A stretch of 64,000 nucleotides of DNA from Salinilacustrithrix flava (GCF_041228405.1 NZ_CP133888.1:4030001-4094000); one strand, 5' to 3'. Positions 53,410 through 63,134 are shown, counted from the stretch's first letter. The notes: generated from the sequence alone by a model not told the origin. A program made the numbers and translations.

Positions 53410-54158
53410 GAAACCAGCGTACCGATCGCCTGACCCTGCAAGATGGACCGCACGTTGCCCGGGGTCATGAGGTCGAACACCAAGATGGGCAGGTCGTTGT
53501 CCATGCACAGCGTGATCGCCGTGGAGTCCATGACGGCCAGGCCCCGGTTGAGCACGTCGAGGTACGTGAGGTGGTCGAGCTTGGTCGCCTCGGGATCCGT
53601 GCGCGGATCAGCGGTGTAGATGCCGTCGACGCCGGAGTGGCTGCCCTTCAGCACCGCTTCGGCGTCGATCTCCACCGCACGCAGCGCGGCCGTCGTGTCG
53701 GTGGTGAAGAACGGGTTGCCGTTGCCGGCGCCGAAGATGACGACCCGGCCCTTCTCGAGGTGACGGATCGCCCGGCGCCGGATGTAGGGCTCGGCGATCT
53801 GGGCCATGTGGATGGCGGTCTGCACGCGGGTGGGCTGGCCCTTGCGCTCGAGGATGTCCTGGAGCGCCAGCGCGTTCATGACCGTGCCGAGCATGCCCAT
53901 GTAGTCGGCCTGGGCCCGGTCCATGCCCTTGCCGGCGCCGGTCATCCCGCGCCACAGGTTGCCCCCGCCGACGACCACGGCCACGTCGACGCCGAGGCGC
54001 CGGCAGTCCAGCACCTCCTCGGCGATCTGGCCGACGGTGTCGCCGTCGATGCCGAAGCCGTCCGGTCCAGCGAAGGCCTCGCCGGACAGCTTCAGCAGGA
54101 CGCGGCCCCAACGGGGCGTCGCGGACCCGTCGGTCTCGTCAGCGGCGGAGATGCTCAG
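53406..54158 (-). CDS. pyrH: UMP kinase, probable CTG start
   Basis: PyrH phosphorylates UMP to UDP. The protein has 250 residues: GRVLLKLSGEAFAG, VVVGGGNLWRG, DYMGMLGTVMNALALQDILE, FGAGNGNPFFTTDTTAALRA, GVDGIYTADPR. The conserved core begins about 20 residues after the tsf stop, and no ATG, GTG or TTG lies in frame between that stop and RVLLKLSGEAF. The only plausible start is CTG at 54158, overlapping the tsf stop as CTGA and preceded by a GGGGG stretch. Starting further upstream would put about 39 nonsense residues, read inside tsf, before the core. The same arrangement is seen at nusA/ylxR. Confidence 0.92.
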   Translation of the reverse strand: MSISAADETDGSATPRWGRVLLKLSGEAFAGPDGFGIDGDTVGQIAEEVLDCRRLGVDVAVVVGGGNLWRGMTGAGKGMDRAQADYMGMLGTVMNALALQDILERKGQPTRVQTAIHMAQIAEPYIRRRAIRHLEKGRVVIFGAGNGNPFFTTDTTAALRAVEIDAEAVLKGSHSGVDGIYTADPRTDPEATKLDHLTYLDVLNRGLAVMDSTAITLCMDNDLPILVFDLMTPGNVRSILQGQAIGTLVS

Positions 54159-54949
54159 CCCCCGACGACGACCTGCTCGAAGCGCACGAGGGATGCATCC
54201 CCGAGCAGCTGCTCGATGGTCTGCTTCTCGTCGCGCACGAACTTCTGCTCGAGGAGCACCTGGTCGCGGAACCACCCGTCGAGGCGACCCTCGACGATCT
54301 TGGGCAGCGCCTGCTCGGGCTTGCCCTCCTTGCGGGTGATGTCCTCGAGCGTCGAGCGCTCGTCGTCGATCGCGGCCTGGGGCACCTCGTCACGGCGCAG
54401 GTAGGCCGGCTTGGCGAAGGCGATGTGGATCGAGATGTCGTGGGCCAGCTCGGCGTCGCCGCCGTCGAGCACGGTGACGACGCCGTTGACGCCGCGCCCG
54501 TCCTGGACGTGGACGTAGGTGTCGATGACCTGGCCCGCGCCCTTCTCGACGTGGGTGACGGTGCCGAGGTCGATGTTCTCCTTCAGCGTCACCTTGAGGT
54601 CGTCGATGCGGGCGGTGAACTGCTCGACCGCGCCCGGTCCCTCGGCGGCCACCGCGCTGGCGATGTCCTGGGTGAGGGCGACGAAGTCGTCGGACTTGGC
54701 GGAGAAGTCGGTCTCGGACTTCAGCTGCACGATGGCCGCGGCGGTGTCGGTCTCGGCCACGGCGACGGCGCCTTCCACGTTCTCGCGGTCGCTGCGGGTG
54801 GCGGCCTTGGCCAGGCCCTTCTCGCGCAGCTTCTTGGCCGCCGCGTCGAAGTCGCCCTCGGCGTCGACGAGCGCCTTCTTGGCGTCCATCATGCCGGCGC
54901 CGGTTGCCTGGCGCAGGGCCTGGACGTCCTTGGCGGTGAACTCTGCCAT
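54155..54949 (-). CDS. tsf: elongation factor Ts
   Basis: EF-Ts is the nucleotide exchange factor for EF-Tu. The protein has 264 residues: FTAKDVQALRQATGAGMMDAKKAL, the typical N-terminal UBA-like module, then AAIVQLKSETDFSAKSDDFVALTQDIA and the C-terminal dimerisation region. ATG 54949 lies 7 bp after the rpsB stop. Its stop is embedded in the CTGA of pyrH. Confidence 0.96.
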   Translation of the reverse strand: MAEFTAKDVQALRQATGAGMMDAKKALVDAEGDFDAAAKKLREKGLAKAATRSDRENVEGAVAVAETDTAAAIVQLKSETDFSAKSDDFVALTQDIASAVAAEGPGAVEQFTARIDDLKVTLKENIDLGTVTHVEKGAGQVIDTYVHVQDGRGVNGVVTVLDGGDAELAHDISIHIAFAKPAYLRRDEVPQAAIDDERSTLEDITRKEGKPEQALPKIVEGRLDGWFRDQVLLEQKFVRDEKQTIEQLLGDASLVRFEQVVVGG

Positions 54950-54956
54950 TGGTGCT

Positions 54957-55961
54957 CTACGACTCCGTGTTCTCGGTGGCGGGGGGCGTGTCGGAGGACG
55001 GCGACGACTGGTCGTCGGCGACGTCGGCCTCGGGGCTCGGGGCGGCGTCCTGGAGGATCTCGGCGGACGGGGTGGCCGTCTCGGCCTCGGCCTGGGCGGC
55101 GGCGGCGACCTCGGAGGGCGCTGCGTTCGCGATGGACGGGGCGGTCGGGGCGCCGGCGAGGCGGGCCTCGCGGGCCTTGGCCTCGGCGAGGGCCTGGCGA
55201 CGGGCCTCGGCCTGCTCCTGGGCGACCTTGTCCTCGTCGAGGAGGCCGCGGCTGGCCTGGGCCTGCGAGCGGTTGGCCGCGATGAAGCGGCCCTCGGCCA
55301 CGGCGTCGGCGATGACGCGGCACATGAGCGTGCCGGAGCGAATGGCGTCGTCGTTGCCCGGGATCACGTAGGAGACGGTGTCGGGGTCGCAGTTGGTGTC
55401 GACCACGGCCACGATCGGGATGCCGAGCTTGTTCGCCTCGGTGACCGCGATCGCTTCCTTCTTCGTGTCCAGGATGAACACGGCGTCGGGCTGGCGCTCC
55501 ATGTTGCGGATGCCGGAGAGGTACTTCTCGAGCTTGTCGAGCTCGCGCGTCTTGCTCAGCGCCTCGCGCTTGGGCATGGCGTCGAACTCACCGGAGGTCT
55601 TCATGCGCTGGTACTCGGCCATCTTGGCCACGCGCTTGTTCATCGTCTGGTAGTTCGTGAGCATGCCGCCGAGCCAGCGGTGGTTGACGTACGGCATGCC
55701 GCACTTCTCGGCGTAGGACTGCACGGCATCCTGGGCCTGGCGCTTGGTGCCCACGAACAGGACGGTGCCGCCCCCGGCCACGAGGTCACGGATGAACTCG
55801 TAGGCGGTCTCGATGCGCTGCAGCGTCTGGTCGAGATCGATGATGTAGATGCCGTTGCGCTCGCCGAAGATGAACCGCTTCATCTTCGGGTTCCAGCGAC
55901 GGGTCTGGTGACCGAAGTGGACTCCGGCCTCCAGCAGCTGCTTCATGGTGACGACGGCCAC
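54957..55961 (-). CDS. rpsB: 30S ribosomal protein S2
   Basis: The protein has 334 residues. The S2 fold covers about 5-235: MKQLLEAGVHFGHQTRRWNPKM, GTVLFVGTKRQAQ, HRWLGGMLTNYQTM, PDAVFILDTKKE, GIPIVAVVDTNCDPD, IPGNDDAIRS. An Ala/Glu/Ser-rich tail of about 90 residues follows, as in several actinobacteria. GTG 55961 is supported by a Shine-Dalgarno sequence (gaggagaa) five bases upstream; ATG 55946 is a weaker option. The frame stays open far upstream by chance. It heads the rpsB-tsf-pyrH-frr unit. Confidence 0.97.
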   Translation of the reverse strand: MAVVTMKQLLEAGVHFGHQTRRWNPKMKRFIFGERNGIYIIDLDQTLQRIETAYEFIRDLVAGGGTVLFVGTKRQAQDAVQSYAEKCGMPYVNHRWLGGMLTNYQTMNKRVAKMAEYQRMKTSGEFDAMPKREALSKTRELDKLEKYLSGIRNMERQPDAVFILDTKKEAIAVTEANKLGIPIVAVVDTNCDPDTVSYVIPGNDDAIRSGTLMCRVIADAVAEGRFIAANRSQAQASRGLLDEDKVAQEQAEARRQALAEAKAREARLAGAPTAPSIANAAPSEVAAAAQAEAETATPSAEILQDAAPSPEADVADDQSSPSSDTPPATENTES

Positions 55962-56014
55962 CGGCTTCTCCTCGCGTTGCCCCTCGGTTGCACTGCGACC
56001 GGGCCGGCGCTGCG

Positions 56015-56105
56015 CCCCTCGTGGAGGGGGTTGCGACCGTGGGGTGACCCGATCGGTGGATTTGGACGTGGCCGGCGCGGGTGCGCAGGCCGACTTGCCA
56101 GTGTA
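56015..56105 (-). promoter_or_regulatory. rpsB promoter and leader with hairpin
   Basis: TACACT on the minus strand (56100-56105) fits an actinobacterial -10 and would give an rpsB leader of about 130 bases. The leader contains a 6-bp GC stem with a 3-base loop (56015-56029). A long structured leader in front of rpsB suits autogenous control by S2, but no known leader family could be matched by eye. Confidence 0.45.
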
Positions 56106-56146
56106 GGGAGCCGCAGCGGCCCTGGGAAACTCCGTCCGTCCTGCGG

Positions 56147-57772
56147 TCAGCTCGGCAGCAGCGTGGCGAGCCCGACGGCGTCGGTGATGCCGGCCACCGC
56201 CTGCGGGACCACGGCGTCCAGCACCGCGTCGCCGAGGCCCTGGCACGCGGGCGCCATCCCGGCCAGACCCAGCTGCAGCTCCCGTGTCGTGTCGGGGTCC
56301 CCGGGCAGGCCGGCGTGGGCGTGGGGCCCGGCCAGGTCGACGATGGCCGCGGGCCGCCCGGCCACGTCGGCCTTGTCGGCGGCGACGACCAGATCCCCGC
56401 GGGCGGCGATCGTGCGCAGGTCCACGCCGTCGGGCACGCCCTCCTCGTCGAGACGCGCCACGAGGTCCGAGGTCTCGGCCAGCTGGCGGACGGCCGGGCT
56501 GTAGGGGTCGATCGGGATGTCGAAGATCGACCGGATGTGGGAGACGTCCTGCACGAACCCCTTCTCCGACAGCACGGCCACGGTGGCGAGGTCGGCGCCG
56601 CGGTGCGGGGAGCCGATGGTGGCGACCTGGCCGAGCGCGTCGATGGCCGCGCTTTGCCCGCTCGCCCTGCGCTCGGCCAGCTCGATCAGGGCGGCGCGGG
56701 TGACGAGGCCGCCGAGGCTGTGGGCGTAGACGTCGACGGGCACGCCGGGCCGGGCGGCAGCGGCCTGCTCGATCAGGTCGGCCAGCTCCCGGCCCCGCTC
56801 GGTCACGTCGCCGAGGGTGTCGACCGGGCCGTAGGCGCCGTCGGGGATGGCAGCCAGGCCCGGGTGGAGGCGGCCGCCGGTCGTGCGCCCGCCGCCGTAT
56901 CGGTAGCGGACGACGTCGGCGCGGTCGTAGCCGAGCGCATCGAGGTCGACGTCGTCGATGGCGCCGTGGTCGCTCGAGGACCCCAACCCGGCCACGAGCA
57001 GCGCGACCCGCTCCCCCACCGGCGCCGGCGGGACGACCGAGGCCGCCGTGCACTCCTGGCGGAGGTGCCGGGCGACGGACCGGACCACGTCGGCGGCCAT
57101 GCCGGCGGGGCTGAGCTGGTCCCAGCTGTGCCACGCCGCCTCGACCACATCGGCGAACCGGCCGACGATCGGGGCGCCGTGGCGCACCACTGCACCCGCC
57201 ATCCGCCGCAGGAAGCCGGGCTCCTCGGCGCGGACGAGGTCGCGCAGCGATGACTGCTCCGCGACCAGTCCGGCGTCGGTGGGGGGCAGCGGCTCGCCGT
57301 GGGGCACGAGGCGCACCTCGACGACCTGGACGCCGAAGAGCGACTCGGGGTCGAGGTAGTGCTCGCCGTCGCGCGCCCCGAGGTGGAAGCCCGGCCCGGC
57401 GCGGCCGACCACCTCGCCCCGCCCGACGCGATCGCCACGGCGCACGCCGACCTCGGACAGGAACGAATAGGAGGTGCGCAGGCCGTCGGCGTGCAGGACC
57501 GTGACGTGGCGGGTCGCGCCGACCCGGCCGGCGAAGACGACGGTGCCGTCGGCGGTGGCCCGGACCGGGGTCCCGGGAACCAGGTCGTAGGCCAGCCCGC
57601 GGTTGCCCGGGCCGTAGGGCGTGGCGGGCGGTCGGAACGGGTCGGCGATCGGCGCATCGACCGGCGGCGTGTGGACCACCGGGTCCGGCGGTGCCGCGCC
57701 GGCGGGTTCGGCGGGGACGACGATCGCGGCGGTGGCCACGACCAGCGCCGCAGCCGCAGCGCGCAGGGACAT
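56147..57772 (-). CDS. secreted protein: degenerate LytM/M23-like domain fused to a lipase-like alpha/beta hydrolase
   Basis: The protein has 541 residues with a signal peptide (about 1-26, cleavage after AGA). An M23/LytM-like domain follows (about 45-150: GTPVRATADGTVVFAG ... GDRVGRGEVVG ... GFHLGAR). The first zinc-ligand His is replaced (NRGLAYD instead of HxG-x-D), and one His of the terminal HxH is Gly, so it is probably not an active peptidase. The C-terminal part (about 255-530) is a lipase-like hydrolase with nucleophile elbow AHSLGG and GSPHRGAD. It may bind peptidoglycan while acting on lipid or ester substrates outside the cell. It lies between whiG and rpsB. Confidence 0.82.
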   Translation of the reverse strand: MSLRAAAAALVVATAAIVVPAEPAGAAPPDPVVHTPPVDAPIADPFRPPATPYGPGNRGLAYDLVPGTPVRATADGTVVFAGRVGATRHVTVLHADGLRTSYSFLSEVGVRRGDRVGRGEVVGRAGPGFHLGARDGEHYLDPESLFGVQVVEVRLVPHGEPLPPTDAGLVAEQSSLRDLVRAEEPGFLRRMAGAVVRHGAPIVGRFADVVEAAWHSWDQLSPAGMAADVVRSVARHLRQECTAASVVPPAPVGERVALLVAGLGSSSDHGAIDDVDLDALGYDRADVVRYRYGGGRTTGGRLHPGLAAIPDGAYGPVDTLGDVTERGRELADLIEQAAAARPGVPVDVYAHSLGGLVTRAALIELAERRASGQSAAIDALGQVATIGSPHRGADLATVAVLSEKGFVQDVSHIRSIFDIPIDPYSPAVRQLAETSDLVARLDEEGVPDGVDLRTIAARGDLVVAADKADVAGRPAAIVDLAGPHAHAGLPGDPDTTRELQLGLAGMAPACQGLGDAVLDAVVPQAVAGITDAVGLATLLPS

Positions 57773-57843
57773 GGGGGCTCCCCCTCGGCTCGACGGCCGT
57801 CACCGGGGTTGCGGTGGGGCCGGTGCTGGGGGAAGCGGTGGTG

Positions 57844-57869
57844 CTCGGGGGCGCATCCGAGCGCCCGAG
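57844..57869 (-). terminator. candidate GC-rich hairpin terminator after whiG
   Basis: ctcgggggcgc (57844-57854), a 6-base loop and gcgcccgag (57861-57869) form a stem with a 2-base bulge just beyond the whiG stop. There is no T-run, as is usual for many high-GC actinobacterial terminators. Confidence 0.4.
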
Positions 57870-57871
57870 GG

Positions 57872-58647
<776 letters not shown>

Positions 58648-58651
<4 letters not shown>

Positions 58652-59541
58652 GAGCAGCCCTTGGCACGTGGGTGGGAGGCGGCCACCACCGCCTGCAGAC
58701 GGCTGGCGCTGACGTGAGTGTAACGCTGCGTGGTGGACAGGTCGCTGTGCCCCAGCAGCTCCTGCACGGCTCGCAGGTCGGCGCCGCCGTCGAGGAGGTG
58801 AGTGGCGAAGGTGTGCCGCAGTGCGTGGGGGTGTGTGGGATCGACGGCGCGGCGGTCGAGGATGCGCCGGCAGTCCCGGGGCGTGAGCGCCCGACCCCGC
58901 AGGTTGAGGAAGACGAGATCGGCCGGTGATCCCGACGTCTCCAGCTCGGCGCGGCCGGTGCGCAGCCAGGCGCCGATGGCCTCGACCGCGCCCGGGGTGA
59001 GGGGCACCTGGCGCCACTTGGCGCGCTTGCCCAGCACCCGGACGGTGCCGGCGGCGAGGTCGACGTCGTCGACGAGCAGGCCGCAGACCTCGGCCACGCG
59101 CAGGCCGCTGCCGTACAGCAGCTCGATGACCGCGTCGTCTCGCAGGCGGCGGTGCGGCGGATCGTCGTCGATGGCCGCCGGCGGCTGGTCCAGCAGCGCG
59201 TCGAGCTCGTCCTGGCGCAGCACGCGCGGCAGCCGGCTGCCACCGGCCGGGGCGCGCAGCCCGACGGTGGGGTCGGCGGCGACGACGCCGCGGCGGGCCA
59301 GCCAGCCGAAGTAGCGGCGCAGGGCGGCGACCCGACGGGCGATCGTGGCCCGGGCGAGGTCCCGCGTCGCGAGCTGCGCGACCCAGCGTCGGAGGTGGAG
59401 CCGGGTGACGTCAGCCGGGTCGTCGATGCCCATCCGGTCGGCGAAGTCGACGAAGGCGGCCACGTCGGATTCGTAGGCCCGGGCCGTGGACGCGGCGGCG
59501 TCGGTGAGGGACGCCCCGAACTGCTCCACCTGCCACGCCAT
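58648..59541 (-). CDS. xerC: tyrosine recombinase XerC
   Basis: XerC resolves chromosome dimers at dif. The protein has 297 residues from ATG 59541. Catalytic positions are visible: Arg in LYGSGLRVAEVCGL, the Lys region VLGKRAKWRQVPLT, HALRHTFATHLLDGGADLR (HxxR), LGHSDLSTTQRYTHV (His and the nucleophile Tyr). The N-terminal SAM-like domain is complete. It lies 4 bp after dprA and overlaps whiG by GTGA. Confidence 0.94.
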
Positions 59542-59545
59542 CCCG

Positions 59546-60718
59546 TCACGGTACCGCCACCCGCTCGTAGCCTCCGGGAACCCGGCACACCGCACCCGAC
59601 GCCTCGAGCCGGGCGAGCGCGGTCACGGCGTCGGTGACGCTCACGTCGGCGGCGGCGGCCACGCGCTCGACGCTCGCCGGCACGGCGGACAGGACGGCGG
59701 CGACGGCCCCGACCGCTCCCCCACCCGAGGCCGGCCCATCACCCGGGAACCCGTCATCCGAGAGCCCAGCATCCGGGAGGTCGTCGAAGAGTCGGGGCGT
59801 CCCGACCGGCACCTGCACGCCAAGGGCGGCGAGCACATCGGGGACGTCCCGCGCGATGCCGGAGCCGTCGAACAGCAGCTGGTTCGTGCCGACGGACTGC
59901 TCGGCCAGGACCGATCCGGGCACGGCGAGCACGGGGACGTCCCGCGTCGTGGCCTCCTCGGCGGTGGTGATCGACCCGCCCCGGGCACCGGACTCCACGA
60001 CCACGACGGCGAGCGACAGCGCGGCGATGATCCGATTCCGTGCCGGGAAGCGCCACCGCTCCGGCGCCGCGCCGAGCGGCGCCTCCCCCACGAGCACGCC
60101 GTGCTCGGCCACGTCGGCCCACAGCCGGCGGTGCCGGGCCGGATAGACCACGTCGAGGCCGCTGCCGACGACGCCGACCGGGATGCCGCCGGCACCGAGC
60201 GCACCTCGGTGGGCAGCCCCGTCGACCCCGAGTGCGAGCCCCGAGACGACGGTGAGGCCGGCATCGGCCAGGCCGGCGCCGAAGCGACCGGCGACCTGGG
60301 CCCCGCCGGCGGTGCACCGCCTGGTGCCGACCACCGCGACGCCCGGTCGCTCGAGCAGCGCGACGTCGCCCCGCACGAACAGCACGCGCGGCGGCTCCGG
60401 GTCGGCGGCGAGCGTCGACGGCCAGGCCGCATCGGCGGGCAGCAGCACCTCGACGCCGGCGGCCCGGTGCCGGTCGAGCACCTCGGCCGGGTCGAGCCCC
60501 CGGGCGGCCTGCACCCAGCGGTCGACCAGCTCGGCGCGCCTCTGGACGATGCGGAGGTCGATGCCGGCGAGGTCACCGCGCCGCACGAGCTCCCAAGCCG
60601 CCACCGCGCTCCCGGCTCGGTCCACGACCGCGGTGAGGCGGGCCGGACCCATGCCGGGCAGGCCGAGCATGGTGGCGAGCGCGGCGCGCTCGTCGTCGCC
60701 GGACCCGACCCGGCTCAC
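59546..60718 (-). CDS. dprA: DNA-processing protein DprA
   Basis: DprA protects incoming single-stranded DNA and loads RecA during transformation. The protein has 390 residues. The Rossmann-like core reads VAVVGTRRCTAGGAQVAGRF, VVSGLALGVDGAAHRGAL, ARNRIIAALSLAVVVVESGARGGSITTAEEAT and VLAVPGSVLAEQSVGTNQLLFDG. An N-terminal SAM-like helical region precedes it, and a C-terminal winged helix follows a Gly/Asp-rich linker. GTG 60718 overlaps the comM stop as GTGA; the frame continues upstream only as a shadow of comM. Confidence 0.94.
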   Translation of the reverse strand: MSRVGSGDDERAALATMLGLPGMGPARLTAVVDRAGSAVAAWELVRRGDLAGIDLRIVQRRAELVDRWVQAARGLDPAEVLDRHRAAGVEVLLPADAAWPSTLAADPEPPRVLFVRGDVALLERPGVAVVGTRRCTAGGAQVAGRFGAGLADAGLTVVSGLALGVDGAAHRGALGAGGIPVGVVGSGLDVVYPARHRRLWADVAEHGVLVGEAPLGAAPERWRFPARNRIIAALSLAVVVVESGARGGSITTAEEATTRDVPVLAVPGSVLAEQSVGTNQLLFDGSGIARDVPDVLAALGVQVPVGTPRLFDDLPDAGLSDDGFPGDGPASGGGAVGAVAAVLSAVPASVERVAAAADVSVTDAVTALARLEASGAVCRVPGGYERVAVP

Positions 60719-62226
60719 GACGCCACCCCCAGCGCCGCGGTGCCGGCGCTGGAGCGCAGGGCGAGGGCGATGGCGACCTGCTCGTCGTCGAGCGGGCCGT
60801 CGCGACCATCGAGGTCGGCGGCCGTGCGGGCGACCCGGCGGATGCGCTCCACGCCCCGGCCGGACAGGCGGCCGTCGCGCATCAGCGCCTCCAGCAGCCG
60901 ACGAGCCGATGCGGTGAGCGGCGCCCACCGCTCCAGCTTCGGGGCCGGGAGCAGGGCGTTGCAGGCGACGCCGCGCTCGGCGGCTCGAGCACGTGCGCGG
61001 CGCACCCGACCGGCGACGACCGCGGTCGGCTCGCCCGGTTCCCCGCCGAGCAGGTCCCCCGGTTCGGGGCGGTCGATCTCGACGCGCAGGTCGAAGCGGT
61101 CGAGCAGGGGTCCCGAGAGCCGCCGCAGGTACCGCCCCCGGGAGTTCTCCGAGCAGCGGCACCCGCCCGGCGCCGGCCCGCAGGGGCAGGGGTTGGTCGC
61201 CGCCACCAGCTGGAACCGGGCCGGGTACGTGACCGACGCCCGGGCCCGACTGACCCGGACCACGCCGTCCTCGAGGGGTTGGCGGAGCGCGTCGAGCACC
61301 GACGGCGGGAACTCGCCCAGCTCGTCGCAGAAGAGGACCCCGCCGTGGGCGCAGGACACCTCGCCGGGCCGCATCGCCACCGTGCCGCCGCCGATGAGGG
61401 CCACGGCCGAGGCGGTGTGGTGCGGGGCGCGGAACGGGGGCCGACGGACCAGGCCGGTGGAGGGCGTGGCGCCGGCGGCCGAGTGGATCTGGGTCACCTC
61501 GAGGGCGACGTCGTCGTCCAGGTCGGGCAGCAGCCCGGGCAGCCGGGTGGCCAGCAGCGTCTTGCCCGACCCCGGCGGGCCGGCGAGCAGCACGTGGTGG
61601 CCACCGGCGGCGGCGATCTCCATGGCGCGGCGCCCCAGGGCCTGCCCGCGCACGTCGGCGATGTCCGGCGGGGGTGGCTCCTCCACGACCGGCGCGTCGG
61701 GCGGGTCGGGCCAGGGACGCTCGACGCGGAGCGCGGCGACCAGCTCGGTGAGCGTGGAGGCACAGCGCACCTCGAGGCCCGGGATGACGCCGGCTTCGGC
61801 CGCTGCGGCCGGTGCCACGACGACGCCGTCGACCCGATCGCGCACGCCGGCGACCAGCGGGACCATGCCGCGGACGCTGCGCACGGACCCGTCGAGGCCG
61901 AGCTCACCGAGGAACGCCCAGCGCGCCACGGCCTCGGCCGGGACGGTGCCGGTGGCGACGAGCACCCCGACGGCGAGCGCGAGGTCGAGCCCGGTGCCGA
62001 GCTTGTGGAGCGCGGAGGGCGCCAGGTTCACCGTGATGCGGCGCGGTGGCCAGTCGAGGTCGCTCGACAGCACGGCCGCCCGAACGCGGTCACGTGCCTC
62101 GCGGCAGGACGCGTCGGGCAGGCCGACGATGGAAAGCGAGGGCAGGCCGTTGCCGACGTACACCTCGACCTGGACGGGGTGGCCGGTGACGCCGAGGAGC
62201 GTGGCGGCCGGGACGGATGCGAGCAC
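60715..62226 (-). CDS. comM: YifB/ComM family Mg-chelatase-like AAA ATPase
   Basis: ComM is a hexameric branch-migration helicase for integration of transformed DNA. The protein has 503 residues: N-terminal Lon-protease-like fold (VEVYVGNGLPSLSIVGLPDASCREARDRVRAA), Walker A LLAGPPGSGKTLLATRLPGLLP, Walker B GGVLFCDELGEF, the Cys cluster CPCGPAPGGCRC, and a C-terminal helical domain. The start is GTG 62226, preceded by GGAGG-type sequence. It is the first gene of the comM-dprA-xerC-whiG unit. Confidence 0.94.
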   Translation of the reverse strand: MLASVPAATLLGVTGHPVQVEVYVGNGLPSLSIVGLPDASCREARDRVRAAVLSSDLDWPPRRITVNLAPSALHKLGTGLDLALAVGVLVATGTVPAEAVARWAFLGELGLDGSVRSVRGMVPLVAGVRDRVDGVVVAPAAAAEAGVIPGLEVRCASTLTELVAALRVERPWPDPPDAPVVEEPPPPDIADVRGQALGRRAMEIAAAGGHHVLLAGPPGSGKTLLATRLPGLLPDLDDDVALEVTQIHSAAGATPSTGLVRRPPFRAPHHTASAVALIGGGTVAMRPGEVSCAHGGVLFCDELGEFPPSVLDALRQPLEDGVVRVSRARASVTYPARFQLVAATNPCPCGPAPGGCRCSENSRGRYLRRLSGPLLDRFDLRVEIDRPEPGDLLGGEPGEPTAVVAGRVRRARARAAERGVACNALLPAPKLERWAPLTASARRLLEALMRDGRLSGRGVERIRRVARTAADLDGRDGPLDDEQVAIALALRSSAGTAALGVAS

Positions 62227-62303
62227 GGAGGTCCCTCCAGCAGTGCGGAGTGGACGGCCGTGCGCCGGCGCATCGAGCGGACCGGACGAACCGGTCGATA
62301 CGA

Positions 62304-62320
62304 GACCCTACATCAGGGTC
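62304..62320. promoter_or_regulatory. inverted repeat between the crotonase gene and comM
   Basis: gaccct and agggtc form perfect 6-bp arms around a 5-base centre (acatc). The minus-strand TAGGGT inside it (62305-62310) could be a -10 for comM, so this may be an operator. It may instead be a small terminator for the upstream crotonase gene, whose stop lies at 62340-62342. Confidence 0.4.
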
Positions 62321-62339
62321 GCCGACAGGAACCCCGTGG

Positions 62340-63116
62340 CTAGCGCCCGTGGAAGGTCGGTTCCCGCTTCTCCATGAAGCTGGCGATCGCCTCCGCAGTG
62401 TCCTTCGACGCCAGCGTGATCGACTGGGCCATGCCTTCGGCTTCGAGGGCCTCCTGCAGGGTGCGGGAGTACGAGTCGTTCAGGAGCCGCTTCGTCAGGC
62501 CGAGCGCGATCGGCGGGCCTCCGGCGAGGCGCTCCGCCCAGTCGGCGACGAAGCCGTCGAGGTCGCCGTCGGGCACGACGTGGTTGACCAGCCCGAAGTC
62601 CTCGGCCTGCTCGGCCGACAGCATGTCGGCGAAGAACGCGAGCTCCTTGGCCTTGTGCAGCGGAAGGAGCCGGGGCAGCAGCCACGATGCGCCGCCGTCC
62701 AGGGCCAAGCCGCGCTTGGCGAAGATCATCGAGAAGCGAGCGGCCTCACCGGCGACCACCAGGTCACATCCGAGCGCGAGGGAGAAGCCGGCACCGGCGG
62801 CGACGCCGGGCACCTTGGCGATGGTCGGCTGGGGCAGATCGTGGAGACCCTGGATCGCCTTGGCCACGCTGCGCATGGCGGTCATCTGGTGAGGCGGCTC
62901 CTCGCCCGGCGGAAGCCACAGGTCGGCACCCGAGCAGAAGTCGCCACCCGCGCCAGTGACGATCACGGCCCGGTCACGCCGCGGGTTGCGGGCGATCTCG
63001 TCCCAGATGCGTGCCATCTCGGTCCACTGCGCGGGGTCGACGGCGTTCTTCTTCTGGGGCTTGTTCAGCGTGACGGTGACGATGCCGCCGTCGCGCTCGA
63101 CCTGAAGGGTTTCCAT
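62340..63116 (-). CDS. enoyl-CoA hydratase/isomerase (crotonase) family protein
   Basis: The protein has 258 residues from ATG 63116. Crotonase features: TLNKPQKKNAVDP, the oxyanion loop IVTGAGGDFCSGADLWLPPG, GVAAGAGFSLALGCDLVVAGEAARFSMIFAKRGLALDGGASWLLPRLL. The usual catalytic Glu pair is only partly recognisable. The exact reaction and substrate cannot be told. It shares a divergent promoter region with the 36-residue membrane protein: -10 TAGGTT (63125-63130) lies 8 bp before its ATG. Confidence 0.9.
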   Translation of the reverse strand: METLQVERDGGIVTVTLNKPQKKNAVDPAQWTEMARIWDEIARNPRRDRAVIVTGAGGDFCSGADLWLPPGEEPPHQMTAMRSVAKAIQGLHDLPQPTIAKVPGVAAGAGFSLALGCDLVVAGEAARFSMIFAKRGLALDGGASWLLPRLLPLHKAKELAFFADMLSAEQAEDFGLVNHVVPDGDLDGFVADWAERLAGGPPIALGLTKRLLNDSYSRTLQEALEAEGMAQSITLASKDTAEAIASFMEKREPTFHGR

Positions 63117-63124
63117 GGCTCGGG

Positions 63125-63134
63125 AACCTAGTGT
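63125..63134. promoter_or_regulatory. overlapping divergent -10 boxes of two leaderless genes
   Basis: On the minus strand TAGGTT (63125-63130) ends 8 bp before the crotonase ATG. On the plus strand TAGTGT (63129-63134) ends 6 bp before the small-protein ATG. The two hexamers share bases 63129-63130, so the two genes appear to be read from back-to-back, partly overlapping promoters. Confidence 0.5.

Noticed and set aside
62227..62239. ggaggtccctcc near the comM start as a hairpin hiding the ribosome-binding site
   Set aside because: The arms are 5 bp with a loop too small to be stable, so I do not regard it as a regulatory switch.
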